The position numbers and the translations under genes are program-made. A DNA stretch of 64,000 bases. Origin: Phenylobacterium aquaticum (GTDB lineage Bacteria; Pseudomonadota; Alphaproteobacteria; Caulobacterales; Caulobacteraceae). Numbering within the stretch: the first letter of the stretch is position 1; every line of letters starts with the position of its first letter. The notes under the pieces are model-generated. The model had not been told where the DNA came from. It was given only the letters and a program-made list of their open reading frames with translations, and made no database searches. Below, piece after piece: positions 54,508-63,946 of the stretch. The stretch lies in the NCBI RefSeq assembly GCF_022695515.1, contig NZ_JALDPT010000007.1, forward strand, positions 62,001 through 126,000, in the 5' to 3' direction.

Positions 54508-56706
54508 CTACCCCATATACCCCGGCATCCAGCCCTCATGGGCCGTGCGCAGCTGGCTGAGGGGCAGGGTGAACAGGCCCTCCACGGCCAGGTCGTCGCC
54601 GCCCGCCACGCCGATCACGGCGGCCGGAACCCCCGCCGCCTTGGCCGCTGCGAGCACCGCGTCGGCGCTGTCCACGGCGACCAGATACCGAGCCTGGTCC
54701 TCGCCGAACAGGGCGGCATGGGCGGGCAGGTCGCCGGCCAGCTTCAGCGTCAAGCCTTGACTTGAGGCCAGCGCCATCTCAGCCGCCGCGGCGATGAGGC
54801 CGCCATCAGAAAGGTCATGCGCCACAGTGACTTGGCGCGACTCAATGAGAGACCGGATGAGGTCGCCGGCCTTGCGTTCGACCGCCAGGTCGACCGGCGG
54901 CGGCGCCCCGTCCTCGCGGCCCAGCAGCTCGCGCAGATACATGGATGCGCCGAGCTCGCCGCGCGTCTCGCCAACCAGGACCAGGGTCTGGCCGGCCTTC
55001 AGCCCGCCGAAGTCCGCGCGCTTCGTGGAGTCGACCAGGATGCCGACCGCGCCGACCGTCGGGGTCGGGGGAATCGCCGCCCCGTTGGTCTCGTTGTAGA
55101 GCGAGACATTGCCGCTCACGACCGGGAAGTCGAGCTCCCGGCAGGCCTCGGCCATGCCCTCGATGGCGCGGACGATCTGGCCCATGATCTCGGGCCGCTC
55201 CGGATTGCCGAAGTTCAGATTGTCGGTGATGGCGATCGGGTCGGCGCCCACCGCCGTCAGATTGCGCCAGGCCTCCGCCACGGCCTGCTTGCCGCCTTCA
55301 TAGGCGTCGTTCTGGACGTAGCGCGGGGTGCAGTCGGAGGTGACGGCGAGCGCCTTCTTGGTCCCGTGCACGCGGACGATCCCGGCGTCGGCGCCGGTGG
55401 CGCTATCTTCCAGGGTGTCGGCCATGACGTGGCGGTCGTACTGCTCCCAGAGCCAGCGCTTCGACGCCATGTCCGGGGCGCTCATCAGCTTGACGACGGC
55501 GGCGGCGTAGTCGGCAGGGGCGGCCACGTCGGCCGGGGCCAGGCGCGGCTGCGCGGGCGTTGCGACCCAGGGCCGGTCATAGAGCGGGGCGTCGTCGAAC
55601 AAGGGCGCGAGCGGCACGTCGCAGACGATCTGGCCCTTGTGCTTCAGCACCATGTGGCCGGTGTCGGTGGTGTGGCCGATGGTGGCGGCGTCCAGGCCCC
55701 ACTTCTTGAAAATCCGCTGGCCGTCTTCTTCGCGGCCGGGCTTCAGGACCGCCAGCATGCGCTCCTGGCTCTCCGACAGCATCATCTCATAGGCGCTCAT
55801 GCCCTCCTCGCGCTGGGGCACGCAGTCGAGGTCGAGCTCGATGCCGACCCCGCCCTTGCCGGCCATCTCGACCGAGGAGGAGGTGAGGCCGGCCGCGCCC
55901 ATGTCCTGGATCGCGGCCACGGCGCCCGAGGCCATCAGCTCCAGCGTCGCCTCGATCAGCAGCTTCTCGGCGAAGGGGTCGCCGACCTGCACGGTCGGGC
56001 GCTTCTCGTCCGAGGCGTCGTCGAATTCCTGGCTGGCCATGGTCGCGCCATGGATGCCGTCTCGGCCGGTCTTGGAGCCGAAATAGACCACCGGCAGGCC
56101 GGGCGAGGGGGCGGCGGAATAGAAGATCTTGTCGGCGTCGGCCAGGCCCACGCACATGGCGTTGACCAGGATGTTGCCGTCATACCCCTTATGGAAATTG
56201 GTCTCGCCCGCGACCGTCGGCACGCCCACGCAATTGCCGTAGCCGCCGATGCCGCTGACCACGCCCGACACCAGGCGCTTGGTCTTGGGATGGCTCGGAT
56301 CGCCGAAGCGCAGGGCGTTCAGCAGCGCGATCGGCCGCGCGCCCATGGTGAAGACGTCGCGCATGATGCCGCCCACGCCCGTCGCCGCGCCCTGATAGGG
56401 CTCGATGTAGGAGGGGTGGTTGTGGCTTTCCATCTTGAAGATGCAGGCCTGGCCGTCGCCGATGTCGATCACGCCCGCATTCTCGCCGGGTCCGCAGATC
56501 ACCCGCGGCCCCTTGGTCGGGAACTTGCCGAGGTGCTTGCGGCTGGACTTGTAGGAGCAGTGCTCCGACCACATCACCGAGAACACGCCCAGCTCCACGA
56601 GGTTCGGCTCGCGGTTCAGGCGTTTGACGATGAGGTCGTATTCCTCGGGCTTCAGGCCGTATTCGGCGGCCGATTCGGCCAGGGTCTTCGCAGGCTGGGC
56701 GCTCAT
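54508..56706 (-). CDS. purL: Phosphoribosylformylglycinamidine synthase II (PurL)
   Basis: 732 residues, the small PurL that works with separate PurS and PurQ, not seen here. It makes FGAM from FGAR, glutamine and ATP. Landmarks: [61 protein letters not shown] (key part [19 protein letters not shown]) and [15 protein letters not shown]. Start ATG at 56706. The stop is just beside the repeat at 54398-54499. Confidence 0.97.
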   Translation of the reverse strand: MSAQPAKTLAESAAEYGLKPEEYDLIVKRLNREPNLVELGVFSVMWSEHCSYKSSRKHLGKFPTKGPRVICGPGENAGVIDIGDGQACIFKMESHNHPSYIEPYQGAATGVGGIMRDVFTMGARPIALLNALRFGDPSHPKTKRLVSGVVSGIGGYGNCVGVPTVAGETNFHKGYDGNILVNAMCVGLADADKIFYSAAPSPGLPVVYFGSKTGRDGIHGATMASQEFDDASDEKRPTVQVGDPFAEKLLIEATLELMASGAVAAIQDMGAAGLTSSSVEMAGKGGVGIELDLDCVPQREEGMSAYEMMLSESQERMLAVLKPGREEDGQRIFKKWGLDAATIGHTTDTGHMVLKHKGQIVCDVPLAPLFDDAPLYDRPWVATPAQPRLAPADVAAPADYAAAVVKLMSAPDMASKRWLWEQYDRHVMADTLEDSATGADAGIVRVHGTKKALAVTSDCTPRYVQNDAYEGGKQAVAEAWRNLTAVGADPIAITDNLNFGNPERPEIMGQIVRAIEGMAEACRELDFPVVSGNVSLYNETNGAAIPPTPTVGAVGILVDSTKRADFGGLKAGQTLVLVGETRGELGASMYLRELLGREDGAPPPVDLAVERKAGDLIRSLIESRQVTVAHDLSDGGLIAAAAEMALASSQGLTLKLAGDLPAHAALFGEDQARYLVAVDSADAVLAAAKAAGVPAAVIGVAGGDDLAVEGLFTLPLSQLRTAHEGWMPGYMG

Positions 56707-56756
56707 GGCGGGGCTTTTAGCCGGACTCGCGCGGGAGTGCGATAGGCTGGGCTCGG

Positions 56757-56846
56757 TCAGCCGCGCATCAGGCCGATCGCCGCGCCGACCGCCAGGAAAC
56801 TCGCCAGGGCCAGGCAGACCAGGACGCGGAGGACGAGCGCGATCAT
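56757..56846 (-). CDS. 29-residue single-membrane-segment peptide
   Basis: [29 protein letters not shown] is a hydrophobic helix with a positive end. The ATG at 56844-56846 overlaps the M56 peptidase stop (ATGA), so it would be translated as part of the BlaI-M56 transcript. Translation is unproven; small membrane peptides of this type are often missed. Confidence 0.4.
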   Translation of the reverse strand: MIALVLRVLVCLALASFLAVGAAIGLMRG

Positions 56847-57796
56847 CGGACCCTGGGCTGGGGCAGGCTGGCGACCTCGAGGGCGGACAGATGGATCATC
56901 ACGATCCCCTGGCCGGGCAGGGCGGTCCGGGCGCTGTCCAGGGCGGCCTGCTCGAAATGCGTCCTGGGCGGGGCCGGCGGCTTGGCCGCCCACACCCCAT
57001 AGGCCGCCATCGCCACCAGCACCGTCGCGCCCCAGGCGCCGGCCTGCAGCCGCGCGTCGGCCAGGGGCGGGCGGGCCAGGGCCGCAATGCGCGCCTCCAG
57101 CGGATGGGCGCCGGCCAGCCAGTGGCAGCCCAGCGGCAGGGGCGTTCCGGAGAGCTGGGTCTTAAGCATGGTCTGCGCATAGAGCCGGCGTTGCCGCGAC
57201 CGCGTGGCCATGACCGTGGCGTCGCAGGCGAGCTCCTGGTCGAGCCGCACGGCGTAGGCGGCGGCATGGACCAGCGGATTGAACCAGCACAGGCACTGGG
57301 CGAGGGCGACCAGCGCATTGGCCTTGGGGTCGTCGCGCTCGATATGGGCCCGCTCATGGGCGCGGATCAGGGCGCGCTCGGCGTCCGTATAGGTGGTCTG
57401 GAAGTCGGCCGGCGTCACCAGACGCGGCGTGATCACCCCGACCACAGCCGGCCCCGCCTGGCCGCGGCGCGCCCGGGCCAGGAACCGCATCTGGCCGAGC
57501 GCCATCAGGCCGGCCGCCATCACCAGGCCGGCGGCCCAGATCCAGATCAGGGCCTGGGGCGGATGCAGGCGCAGGGCCGGGGCGACCGCATGGGCCGCCA
57601 TCGCCGTCCCCCGCTCGGCCTCGGCCGCCGGGACCATGCCGGCCAGCAGCACCAGGGGCACGGCCGCCCACAGGGCGTAGGCGGTCTGGGCCCCGAACAG
57701 GCGCCGCACCGGCCGGCGCAGGGCCAGCACGGCCAGGATCGCCAGTCCGGCCTGGGCGTTGGCCCACAGGAAGTCTGCGAACAGCTCAGTCCCCAT
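56843..57796 (-). CDS. M56-family membrane metallopeptidase (BlaR1/MecR1-like, without sensor domain)
   Basis: 317 residues with several membrane segments and the zinc motif HERAH in [17 protein letters not shown] (about residue 145), then CDATVMA. M56 proteins cut a BlaI-type repressor after sensing a signal. Here the protein ends soon after the peptidase domain, with no penicillin-binding sensor domain, so the signal must be different or sensed by another protein. It overlaps the BlaI gene by 11 nt. Confidence 0.9.
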   Translation of the reverse strand: MGTELFADFLWANAQAGLAILAVLALRRPVRRLFGAQTAYALWAAVPLVLLAGMVPAAEAERGTAMAAHAVAPALRLHPPQALIWIWAAGLVMAAGLMALGQMRFLARARRGQAGPAVVGVITPRLVTPADFQTTYTDAERALIRAHERAHIERDDPKANALVALAQCLCWFNPLVHAAAYAVRLDQELACDATVMATRSRQRRLYAQTMLKTQLSGTPLPLGCHWLAGAHPLEARIAALARPPLADARLQAGAWGATVLVAMAAYGVWAAKPPAPPRTHFEQAALDSARTALPGQGIVMIHLSALEVASLPQPRVR

Positions 57797-58157
57797 CGTC
57801 GTCGAGCTCCGCGATCAGCGACTTCAGCCGCGCCAGCTCCTCGGGCTTCAGGCTCCGGGACTTGGCGAAATGGGCGACCATGGGCGCCAGCTGGCCCTCG
57901 AACAGCCGGTCGAGCAGCCCCTGGCTCTCGGCCAGCACATAGTCAGCGCGCGCCACCAGCGGGCGATAGCAGTGGCGGCCGTCGATCTTCTCCGACTTCA
58001 GGGCCTTCTTCTTCAGGAGCCGGTTGATCAGGGTCTTGACGGTCGCATCGCCCCACCCTTGCGCCGGCCCTACCGCCGCGACGATCTCGTCGGTGGTTAG
58101 CGGCTCCCGCCGCCACAGGGCGTCCATGATCTGGCTCTCGGCGGCGGTGATGTGCAT
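57786..58157 (-). CDS. BlaI/MecI/CopY-family repressor
   Basis: 123 residues. Winged helix: ESQIMDALWRREPLTTDEIVAAVG, WGDATVKTLINRLLKKKALKSEKIDGRHCYRPLV (key parts ALW, TVKTLINRL.KK..L). It is first in the leftward operon BlaI-M56-29-residue peptide. The perfect dyad at 58169-58189, 12 nt upstream of the start, is the likely operator. It is the typical size for the family. Confidence 0.92.
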   Translation of the reverse strand: MHITAAESQIMDALWRREPLTTDEIVAAVGPAQGWGDATVKTLINRLLKKKALKSEKIDGRHCYRPLVARADYVLAESQGLLDRLFEGQLAPMVAHFAKSRSLKPEELARLKSLIAELDDDGD

Positions 58158-58168
58158 GTCTTACGTCC

Positions 58169-58189
58169 GTAATTCGAACGCAGAATTAC
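58169..58189. promoter_or_regulatory. BlaI-type operator candidate: GTAATTC-N7-GAATTAC
   Basis: A perfect 7-7-7 inverted repeat immediately in front of the BlaI gene and 86 nt before the divergent secreted-protein gene. Size and spacing fit BlaI/MecI sites (usually TACA/TGTA-type dyads, here a variant). Confidence 0.65.
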
Positions 58190-58274
58190 GCGGTTAATTC
58201 CGCCCGTCAAGCGGCCGCCCCGATCCGGGGCGCTCGGCGCTTGCCGTTCGGGGTCGCGGGGCGACTCTTGCCCC

Positions 58275-58901
58275 ATGACCCGCCGCCGCCTGCTGCTCGC
58301 GCCCCTGTTCGCCGCCCTCATGTCCGGGACCGCCCTGGCCCAGGCGGTCCCGCCGGTCAGCCCCGCGGGCGCCCGGCTCGCGGCCCTGCTCGACGGCATG
58401 GATGTCGAGCATCTGTGGCGGGCCGACCTGCATGTGAACTGGGAGACCGGCCAGCCGGACCGAGCCGCCGACTATGAGGGGCCGGGCAAGGCCACCCACT
58501 GCAGCGCCTTCGCCGCCGCCGTCGGCCAGAGGATGGGCGTCTATATGCTGCGTCCGCCGCAGCACGGCCAGGTCCTGCTGGCCAGCGCCCAGGCGGCCTG
58601 GTTCGCTTCGGGCCCCGGCCGCCAGGCCGGTTGGCGCCCGCTCTCGGGACCTGTGGCCGCCCAGGCTGCGGCCAATGTCGGCCAGCTGACCGTCATGGTC
58701 TATGCCAGCCCCAACCCGCACAAGCCGGGTCACATCGTGGTGGTGCGCCCGGCGGTCCGCACCGTCGCCGAGCTTGAGCAGCAGGGCCCGCAGATCACCC
58801 AGGCCGGCCAGCACAACTATTCAAGCACCGTCGCGGCGATCGGCTTCGCCGGCCATCCCGGCGCCTGGCCGAACGGGGTGCGCTACTACACCCACCCCTG
58901 A
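58275..58901 (+). CDS. Secreted protein with CHAP/NlpC-like Cys-His arrangement
   Basis: 208 residues with a signal peptide cut after AQA (about residue 24). THCSAFAAAVGQ holds Cys76; KPGHIVVVRPA holds His153; GQHNYS may give the third residue. This order is that of papain-like cell-wall amidases (CHAP, NlpC/P60). I cannot name the family with certainty. It faces the BlaI gene across the dyad, so the envelope-stress repressor may control it. Confidence 0.65.
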   Translation: MTRRRLLLAPLFAALMSGTALAQAVPPVSPAGARLAALLDGMDVEHLWRADLHVNWETGQPDRAADYEGPGKATHCSAFAAAVGQRMGVYMLRPPQHGQVLLASAQAAWFASGPGRQAGWRPLSGPVAAQAAANVGQLTVMVYASPNPHKPGHIVVVRPAVRTVAELEQQGPQITQAGQHNYSSTVAAIGFAGHPGAWPNGVRYYTHP

Positions 58902-58902
58902 T

Positions 58903-60822
58903 CTAGAGCCCCGGAACCACCGGAAGCTCGATCGAACTGGCCGCCGCCCCGCCGCGATAGATCCGCTGGGTCGCCTTCTGATAGTCGCCCGGCTTGGCGA
59001 AGAAGATGTTGGGGACGAAGGTCTGCGGATTGCGGTCATAGAGCGGGAACCAGCTCGACTGCACCTGCACCATGATCCGGTGGCCGGGCAGGAAGACGTG
59101 GTTGGCCGGGGGCAGGGCGAACCGATAGGCCTGCGTCTTCCCCGCCGGGATCGCGCTCGGATGCTCCAGGCTCTCGCGATAGCGGCCGCGGAAGATGTCC
59201 ATGCCCACCGCCAGCTCGAACCCGCCCATCTCCGGCGCGGACGGAACCTGGTCAGGATAGACGTCGATCAGCTTGACCACCCAGTCGCTGTCGGTCCCCG
59301 AGGTCGAGGCGAACAGGTTCACCACCGGCATGCCCGAGATCCGCATCGCCTCGGTCAGGGGCGGGGTCACATAGGTCAGCACGTCCGGCCGGCCGTCCAC
59401 GAACCTCTGGTCGGTGACCAGCCAGCGCTTCCAGGCGTCGCCGTCGGCGAAGTTCACCGGCCGCGGCTGATAGGGCACGGGCTTCATCGGGTCCGAGACA
59501 TATTCGTCGAAGCCCGCCTCGGCCTTGGCCGGCGCCGTGAAGCTCAGGCCCCCCTGGGCGGTCAGATAGATCGGCTTGGACGCCGTGGCGCAGCCGCTCG
59601 CGCAGGCCAGCGGATAGCGGTCCATCCGGCTCCAGCGGTTCAGCCCCGTCTCATAGATCAGCACCGGCGGGGTGTCGGCCTTGGGCGCTCCGGTCTTTAG
59701 ATTGGCGTCCAGGAACGGGCGCATATAGGCGGTGCGGAACTCGGTGGCCGTATCGCCTGAGAACTTCAGCTGGCCCAGGCTCGAGCCGTCATAGTTCACG
59801 CCCGAATGCCGCCAGGGCCCCAGCGCGATCGACAGCATGTCGTTCCGGGCGTCCTTCGGCTCCAGCGCCTCATAGGTGTGGATCGCGCCGTACATGTCCT
59901 CCTGGTCCCACAGGGAGCCCACGATCAGGGTCGGCACGCTGAGCGGCTTCTTGGCCAGCAGGAGGTCCAGCGCCTGGCCCTGCCAGAAGCCGTCCCAGGC
60001 CGGGTGCTCGGTGAGCTTCTTCCAGAAGCCCAGCTGCTCGAAGCCGTTGGCCTTGCCATAGTCCCCGGCCGATCCGGCCCTAAGGAAGCCGTCGAAATCG
60101 TCGCGGGTGGCCCGCGGGACCTTCTCGCCCGCGCCCTTCTGGACGGTCTGGCCATAGATGTAGTCGAAATTGGTCTGGCGGAACGCGCCGTTGTGGAACC
60201 AGTCGTCGCCCTTCCAGCCGTCGACCATCGGGCTCATCGGCACGGCGGCCTTCAGCGCCGGGTGCGGATCGAGCAGGGCCATCAAGACCGTGAAGCCCTC
60301 ATAGGACGAGCCGATCATCCCGACCCGCCCATTGGACTCAGGGGTGTTCTTCACCAGCCAGTCGATGGTGTCATAGGCGTCGGTGGCGTGGTCCACGTCC
60401 GAGGAATTCAGCGGCCCGCGCGGGGGCCGGGTCATCACATAGTCGCCCTCCGACCCGTACTTGCCGCGCACGTCCTGGAACACCCGGATATAGCCGCCGG
60501 CGACCAGCACCTCGTCGCCCTGGGACAGGCTCGACAACAGCTCGGAGCTGACATTGCGCTCGGCCCGCTTCGAGGCGTTGTACGGCGTCCGCGTCAGGAT
60601 GATCGGCGCGCCCGTCGCCCCCTTGGGGATCATGATGACGGTGTGCAGCTTCACCCCGTCGCGCATGGGGATCATCACATCGCGCTTCACATAGTCGTCG
60701 TCCTGTTGCGGCCGCACGAACACCTTGGGGATGTCCGCCGACAAGGGCGGGGTCTGAGCAAGCGCCGGCGCGGCGGCCAGCAGGGCGGCGACGGCGACCG
60801 CCAGGGTCAGGGAGCGGGACAT
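58903..60822 (-). CDS. CocE/NonD-family hydrolase (X-Pro dipeptidyl-peptidase S15 type), secreted
   Basis: 639 residues with a signal peptide (AVAVAALLAAAPALAQ, cut about residue 22). Catalytic Ser in GSSYEGFTVLMAL, Asp in SLWDQEDMYG and His in WRHSGVNYDG. The C-terminal jelly-roll (LPPANHVFLPGHRIMVQVQSSWFP; key part FLPGHRIMVQVQSSWFPLYDRN) is the S15 hallmark. It probably hydrolyses acyl/peptide bonds such as glutaryl-7-ACA or X-Pro; the true substrate is unknown. It converges on the CHAP-like gene. Confidence 0.92.
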   Translation of the reverse strand: MSRSLTLAVAVAALLAAAPALAQTPPLSADIPKVFVRPQQDDDYVKRDVMIPMRDGVKLHTVIMIPKGATGAPIILTRTPYNASKRAERNVSSELLSSLSQGDEVLVAGGYIRVFQDVRGKYGSEGDYVMTRPPRGPLNSSDVDHATDAYDTIDWLVKNTPESNGRVGMIGSSYEGFTVLMALLDPHPALKAAVPMSPMVDGWKGDDWFHNGAFRQTNFDYIYGQTVQKGAGEKVPRATRDDFDGFLRAGSAGDYGKANGFEQLGFWKKLTEHPAWDGFWQGQALDLLLAKKPLSVPTLIVGSLWDQEDMYGAIHTYEALEPKDARNDMLSIALGPWRHSGVNYDGSSLGQLKFSGDTATEFRTAYMRPFLDANLKTGAPKADTPPVLIYETGLNRWSRMDRYPLACASGCATASKPIYLTAQGGLSFTAPAKAEAGFDEYVSDPMKPVPYQPRPVNFADGDAWKRWLVTDQRFVDGRPDVLTYVTPPLTEAMRISGMPVVNLFASTSGTDSDWVVKLIDVYPDQVPSAPEMGGFELAVGMDIFRGRYRESLEHPSAIPAGKTQAYRFALPPANHVFLPGHRIMVQVQSSWFPLYDRNPQTFVPNIFFAKPGDYQKATQRIYRGGAAASSIELPVVPGL

Positions 60823-60899
60823 GCGATTCCTTGGATCAACAGGCGGTCGAGCCTAGACCGCCGCAGATGATCCGCAAGCCGCGGGACGGATGCGGCGAG

Positions 60900-61018
60900 C
60901 CCCCTCGCCCCGCTTCGCGGGGAGAGGGTTGGGGTGAGGGGCCCATTCTTGCAGCGCCCCGCACGCCCGACCGTCCTACCCCTCACCCAACCCTCTCCCC
61001 GCAAGCGGGGCGAGGGCT
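60900..61018. repeat. Palindromic repeat family C, two arms facing
   Basis: CCCCTCGCCCCGCTTCGCGG with GGGTTGGGGTGAGGGG, then 60978-61018 with the reverse arms (CCCTCACCCAACCCTCTCCC, GCAAGCGGGGCGAGG). It fills much of the 332-nt gap 60823-61154, in which there is otherwise no gene. Confidence 0.7.
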
Positions 61019-61154
61019 AGAGGCGTGCAACTCGCCAACCGGGTTGCCCTTGCGTCCGAAGGCGCCCCTAATGCCTCCGTTTTCCCGACTCCATTCTCGC
61101 GGCCCGACGCCGCCGTCCTCCATTTCAAACCCCAGCGCCCAGGAGCGCCGCACC

Positions 61155-61922
61155 ATGATGAAGCTCTATTCCGGGGATCTCAGCCCCTATTCCGCCCGCG
61201 TCCGCATGCAGATCTACGCCAAGGGGATCAGCGACATCGAGATCACCCGGCCGTCCACCTTCGGCACCCCGAAGTTCCGCGAGGAGCACCCGATCGGCCG
61301 CATCCCGGTGCTCGATATCGACGGCGACATGATGCCGGAATCCGAGGTGATCGCGGAATATCTGGAGGAGATCTATCCCACCCCCTCCCTGCTGGGCGCC
61401 ACCCCGCGCGAGACCGCCCACATCCGCACCGTGGCCCGCATCGGCGACATCTACATCTTGAACAACATGTTCATGCTGTCGGGCCAGGCCCGCGCCAAGA
61501 CCCGCAATGAGGGGATCGTCGAGCTGCTCGGCGGCCAGGTGGTGCGCAACATCAAGGCGCTCGACCGGATGATCGGCAAGGACGGCTTCGCCTGCTGCGG
61601 ACGCCTGACCATGGCCGACTGCGCCCTGGTGCCGGGCCTGTTCATGGTCGAGAACGTCCTGCCCGGCGTGGGCGTCGACAACCCCATCCCCGCCAACCCC
61701 AATGTCGCCGCCTACTGGGCCGCCATCCAGCAGAACGAACACGCCGCCCGCGTCCTCGTCGAACTGCACCGGGGTCTGGAGGAACGCCGCGAACTCATCC
61801 GCTCCGGCGCCTTCGAAAAGATGATGACCGCCATGGCCGCCGCCCAGGCCGCGGCGGACGCGAAGGGTAGGGCAGGCGGGCGCACTCCCTCTCCCCACGT
61901 CGTGGGGAGAGGGCTGGGGTGA
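61155..61922 (+). CDS. Glutathione S-transferase-family protein with repeat-derived C-terminus
   Basis: 255 residues from ATG at 61155 (AGGAGCG upstream). N-terminal thioredoxin-like domain with LYSGDLSPYSARVRMQIYAKG, IGRIPVLDIDG and MPESEVIAEYLEE; the C-terminal helical domain begins at about 90. The core ends near AAAQAAADAKG (about residue 240). The final part, RAGGRTPSPHVVGRGLG, is read from a family C palindrome at 61887-61922, and the stop codon lies inside it. Active as a GST is likely; the tail is probably neutral. Confidence 0.88.
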   Translation: MMKLYSGDLSPYSARVRMQIYAKGISDIEITRPSTFGTPKFREEHPIGRIPVLDIDGDMMPESEVIAEYLEEIYPTPSLLGATPRETAHIRTVARIGDIYILNNMFMLSGQARAKTRNEGIVELLGGQVVRNIKALDRMIGKDGFACCGRLTMADCALVPGLFMVENVLPGVGVDNPIPANPNVAAYWAAIQQNEHAARVLVELHRGLEERRELIRSGAFEKMMTAMAAAQAAADAKGRAGGRTPSPHVVGRGLG

Positions 61923-62005
61923 GGGGCTCTTGCTTGCCGCGTCTCGGCGGCCCGACCTTCGTCCCCCTCACCCTTCCCTCTCCCCGCAAAGCGGGGCGAG
62001 GGTGG
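61887..62005. repeat. Palindromic repeat family C, second location, overlapping the GST 3' end
   Basis: Hairpin CCCTCTCCCCAC-GTC-GTGGGGAGAGGG at 61887-61913, then a reverse arm CCCTCACCCTTCCCTCTCCC / GCGGGGCGAGGG at about 61967-62002. It is nearly identical to the unit at 15528-15573. Confidence 0.7.
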
Positions 62006-62085
62006 CAAACCGCCAATCCCCTTAGCCCTCCCCAAGGTCACCACGCCTACAGTCCCCCCAACACAATAGATCCGGGAGGACGGAC

Positions 62086-63744
62086 ATGGCGGACCTGGTC
62101 ATTCGCAACGGGCGCATCGTCGACGGCACGGGCGCGGCGGCCTATGCCGGCGATCTGGCCATCACCGACGGCAAGATCATCGCCGTCGGCCGCTATGACG
62201 GCAAAGGCGCGACAGAGATCGACGCCGAGGGCCGCGTCGTCTCGCCGGGTTTCATCGACATCCACACCCATTACGACCCCCAGATCTGCTGGGACCGGCT
62301 GGCCACCCCCAGCCTGGAGCACGGGGTCACCACCGTGGTCATGGGCAATTGCTCGCTCAGCCTCGCCCCCGTCCGCCCGGAGGGAAAACGCAAGCTGATC
62401 AAGATGTTCGAGAAGATCGAGGACATCAAGGAACCGACCTTCGACGCCGCCGTGCCCTTCAGCTGGGAGAGCTTCGGCCAGTACATGGACCACATCCGCC
62501 CCGGCCTCGGCATCAATGTCGGCGCCCTCGTCGGCCACTCAGCCCTGCGCTTCTATGTGATGGGCGCCGACAGCCAGGAGCGGGTCGCCACGGACGGCGA
62601 GATCGAGCAGATGTGCGCCCTGCTCGAACAGGCCATGGCCGACGGCGCCATCGGTCTGTCCACCTCCTACGTCGACATCGACGAGGACGGCCGCCCCGTG
62701 CCCAGCCGCCTGGCCGACATGCGCGAGAAGACCGCGCTGTGCCAAGCCATGGCCAAGAGCGGCCGCGGCGTCCTGCAGACCGTGCCCTATTTCATCGATA
62801 TCGAGCAGCAGCTGGCCAATATCGAGGAGCTGGGCGATCTCAGCCTCGCCAGCGGCGTGGTCTGCTCCGTCGCCCCCATCACCTACAGCCCGGTCGCCCC
62901 TGAGAACTGGAAGCGCTCGATCGCCAAGCTGGAGGAACAGCAGGCCCGCGGCGCCAAGGTGTTCGGCCAGTCGATGCCGCGCAGCTTCGACATCAACATC
63001 ATCCTCTCCGAGACCTCCTTCATGCTCTACAGCGTCCGCAAGTGGGACCTGCTGATGCAGAAGCCCTTGCCGGAGCGCCTCGCCGGTTTCGCCGACCCCG
63101 CCGCCCGGCCCATGCTGGTCGAGGCCGCCGAGCGCCGGATCATGCCGCTCTTGAAGAACATGGCCGTTGGCCGGGTCTATTCCCCGGAGAACGAGAAATA
63201 TCTCGGCCGCAAGCTGACCGAGATCGCCAAGGCCGCCGGCAAGTCGGAAGCCGACGTCATGCTCGACATCGCCGTCGCCGACGGCCTGCAGACCGAGTTC
63301 CAGATCCGCGGCGCCATCCATGCCGATCCGGAGATCGTCTCCCAGATCCTCGACCACCCGCTGATCCACATCGGCGGCTCCGACGCCGGCGCCCACGTCA
63401 CCCAGTTCTGCGGCGCGGGCGACACCTGCGACATGCTGGAGCGCTATGTGCGCGGCTACGGCAAGATGACCCTGGAACGCGCCGTCCACCGCATGACCGG
63501 CGAACCCGCCCGCGACTGGGGCGTCCGCGGCCGCGGCCTGCTCGAGGTCGGTCAGGCCGCCGACGTGGTGATCTTCGACCCCGCGACCATCGCCCGCGGC
63601 GAGGAGATCTTCGTCTCAGACTTCCCCGGAGAAACCAACCGCTACGTCCGCCACGCCATCTGCATCGACAAGGTCATCGTCAACGGCGCCGTGGTCGTGG
63701 ACCGCGGCCAATACACCGACGCCCGGGCCGGGGTGATGGTCTAA
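62086..63744 (+). CDS. N-acyl-D-amino-acid deacylase / D-aminoacylase-type amidohydrolase
   Basis: 552 residues. Metal ligands are in DIHTHYDPQICWD (His-x-His), with VTTVVMGNCSLSLAPV, the SYVDIDEDG region, and the late GGSDAGAHVTQFCGAGDT (Asp). It ends with the small beta-domain DFPGETNRYVRHAICIDKVIVNGAVVVD. It removes acyl groups from N-acyl-D-amino acids, or a related amide. GGGAGG precedes the ATG. It fits the peptide/cell-wall scavenging theme. Confidence 0.92.
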   Translation: MADLVIRNGRIVDGTGAAAYAGDLAITDGKIIAVGRYDGKGATEIDAEGRVVSPGFIDIHTHYDPQICWDRLATPSLEHGVTTVVMGNCSLSLAPVRPEGKRKLIKMFEKIEDIKEPTFDAAVPFSWESFGQYMDHIRPGLGINVGALVGHSALRFYVMGADSQERVATDGEIEQMCALLEQAMADGAIGLSTSYVDIDEDGRPVPSRLADMREKTALCQAMAKSGRGVLQTVPYFIDIEQQLANIEELGDLSLASGVVCSVAPITYSPVAPENWKRSIAKLEEQQARGAKVFGQSMPRSFDINIILSETSFMLYSVRKWDLLMQKPLPERLAGFADPAARPMLVEAAERRIMPLLKNMAVGRVYSPENEKYLGRKLTEIAKAAGKSEADVMLDIAVADGLQTEFQIRGAIHADPEIVSQILDHPLIHIGGSDAGAHVTQFCGAGDTCDMLERYVRGYGKMTLERAVHRMTGEPARDWGVRGRGLLEVGQAADVVIFDPATIARGEEIFVSDFPGETNRYVRHAICIDKVIVNGAVVVDRGQYTDARAGVMV

Positions 63745-63750
63745 CCCCCG

Positions 63751-63918
63751 CCGCTCATTCCCGCGCAGGCGGGAATCCAAGCGGGTTCAGCAAGATCCGA
63801 CCACGAACCTCACGAACCTCACGAACGGGGTGGCGGGGCAATGTGCGCGAGCTTGCGCGCCTTTTGGGGGCGGACGGTCCGAAGGAAATGGACCACGAAA
63901 AACACGAAAAACACGAAC
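63751..63918. repeat. Palindromic half-repeat and two 9-nt minisatellites
   Basis: Family A arm at 63751-63782 (CCGCTCATTCCCGCGCAGGC), then CACGAACCT repeated almost three times (63802-63826), and CACGAAAAA repeated two and a half times (63894-63918). Both share CACGAA. No gene is seen in 63745-63946. Confidence 0.6.
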
Positions 63919-63946
63919 GGTCGGCGGCGAGGGTGGAGGCAGTAAA

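Noticed and set aside
54817..56745. Open frame of 642 codons opposite purL
   Set aside because: Shadow frame; the purL sense frame is complete and well conserved.
60831..61154. N-terminal extension of the glutathione transferase
   Set aside because: It runs through two palindromic repeats; the GST fold and ribosome-binding site begin at 61155.
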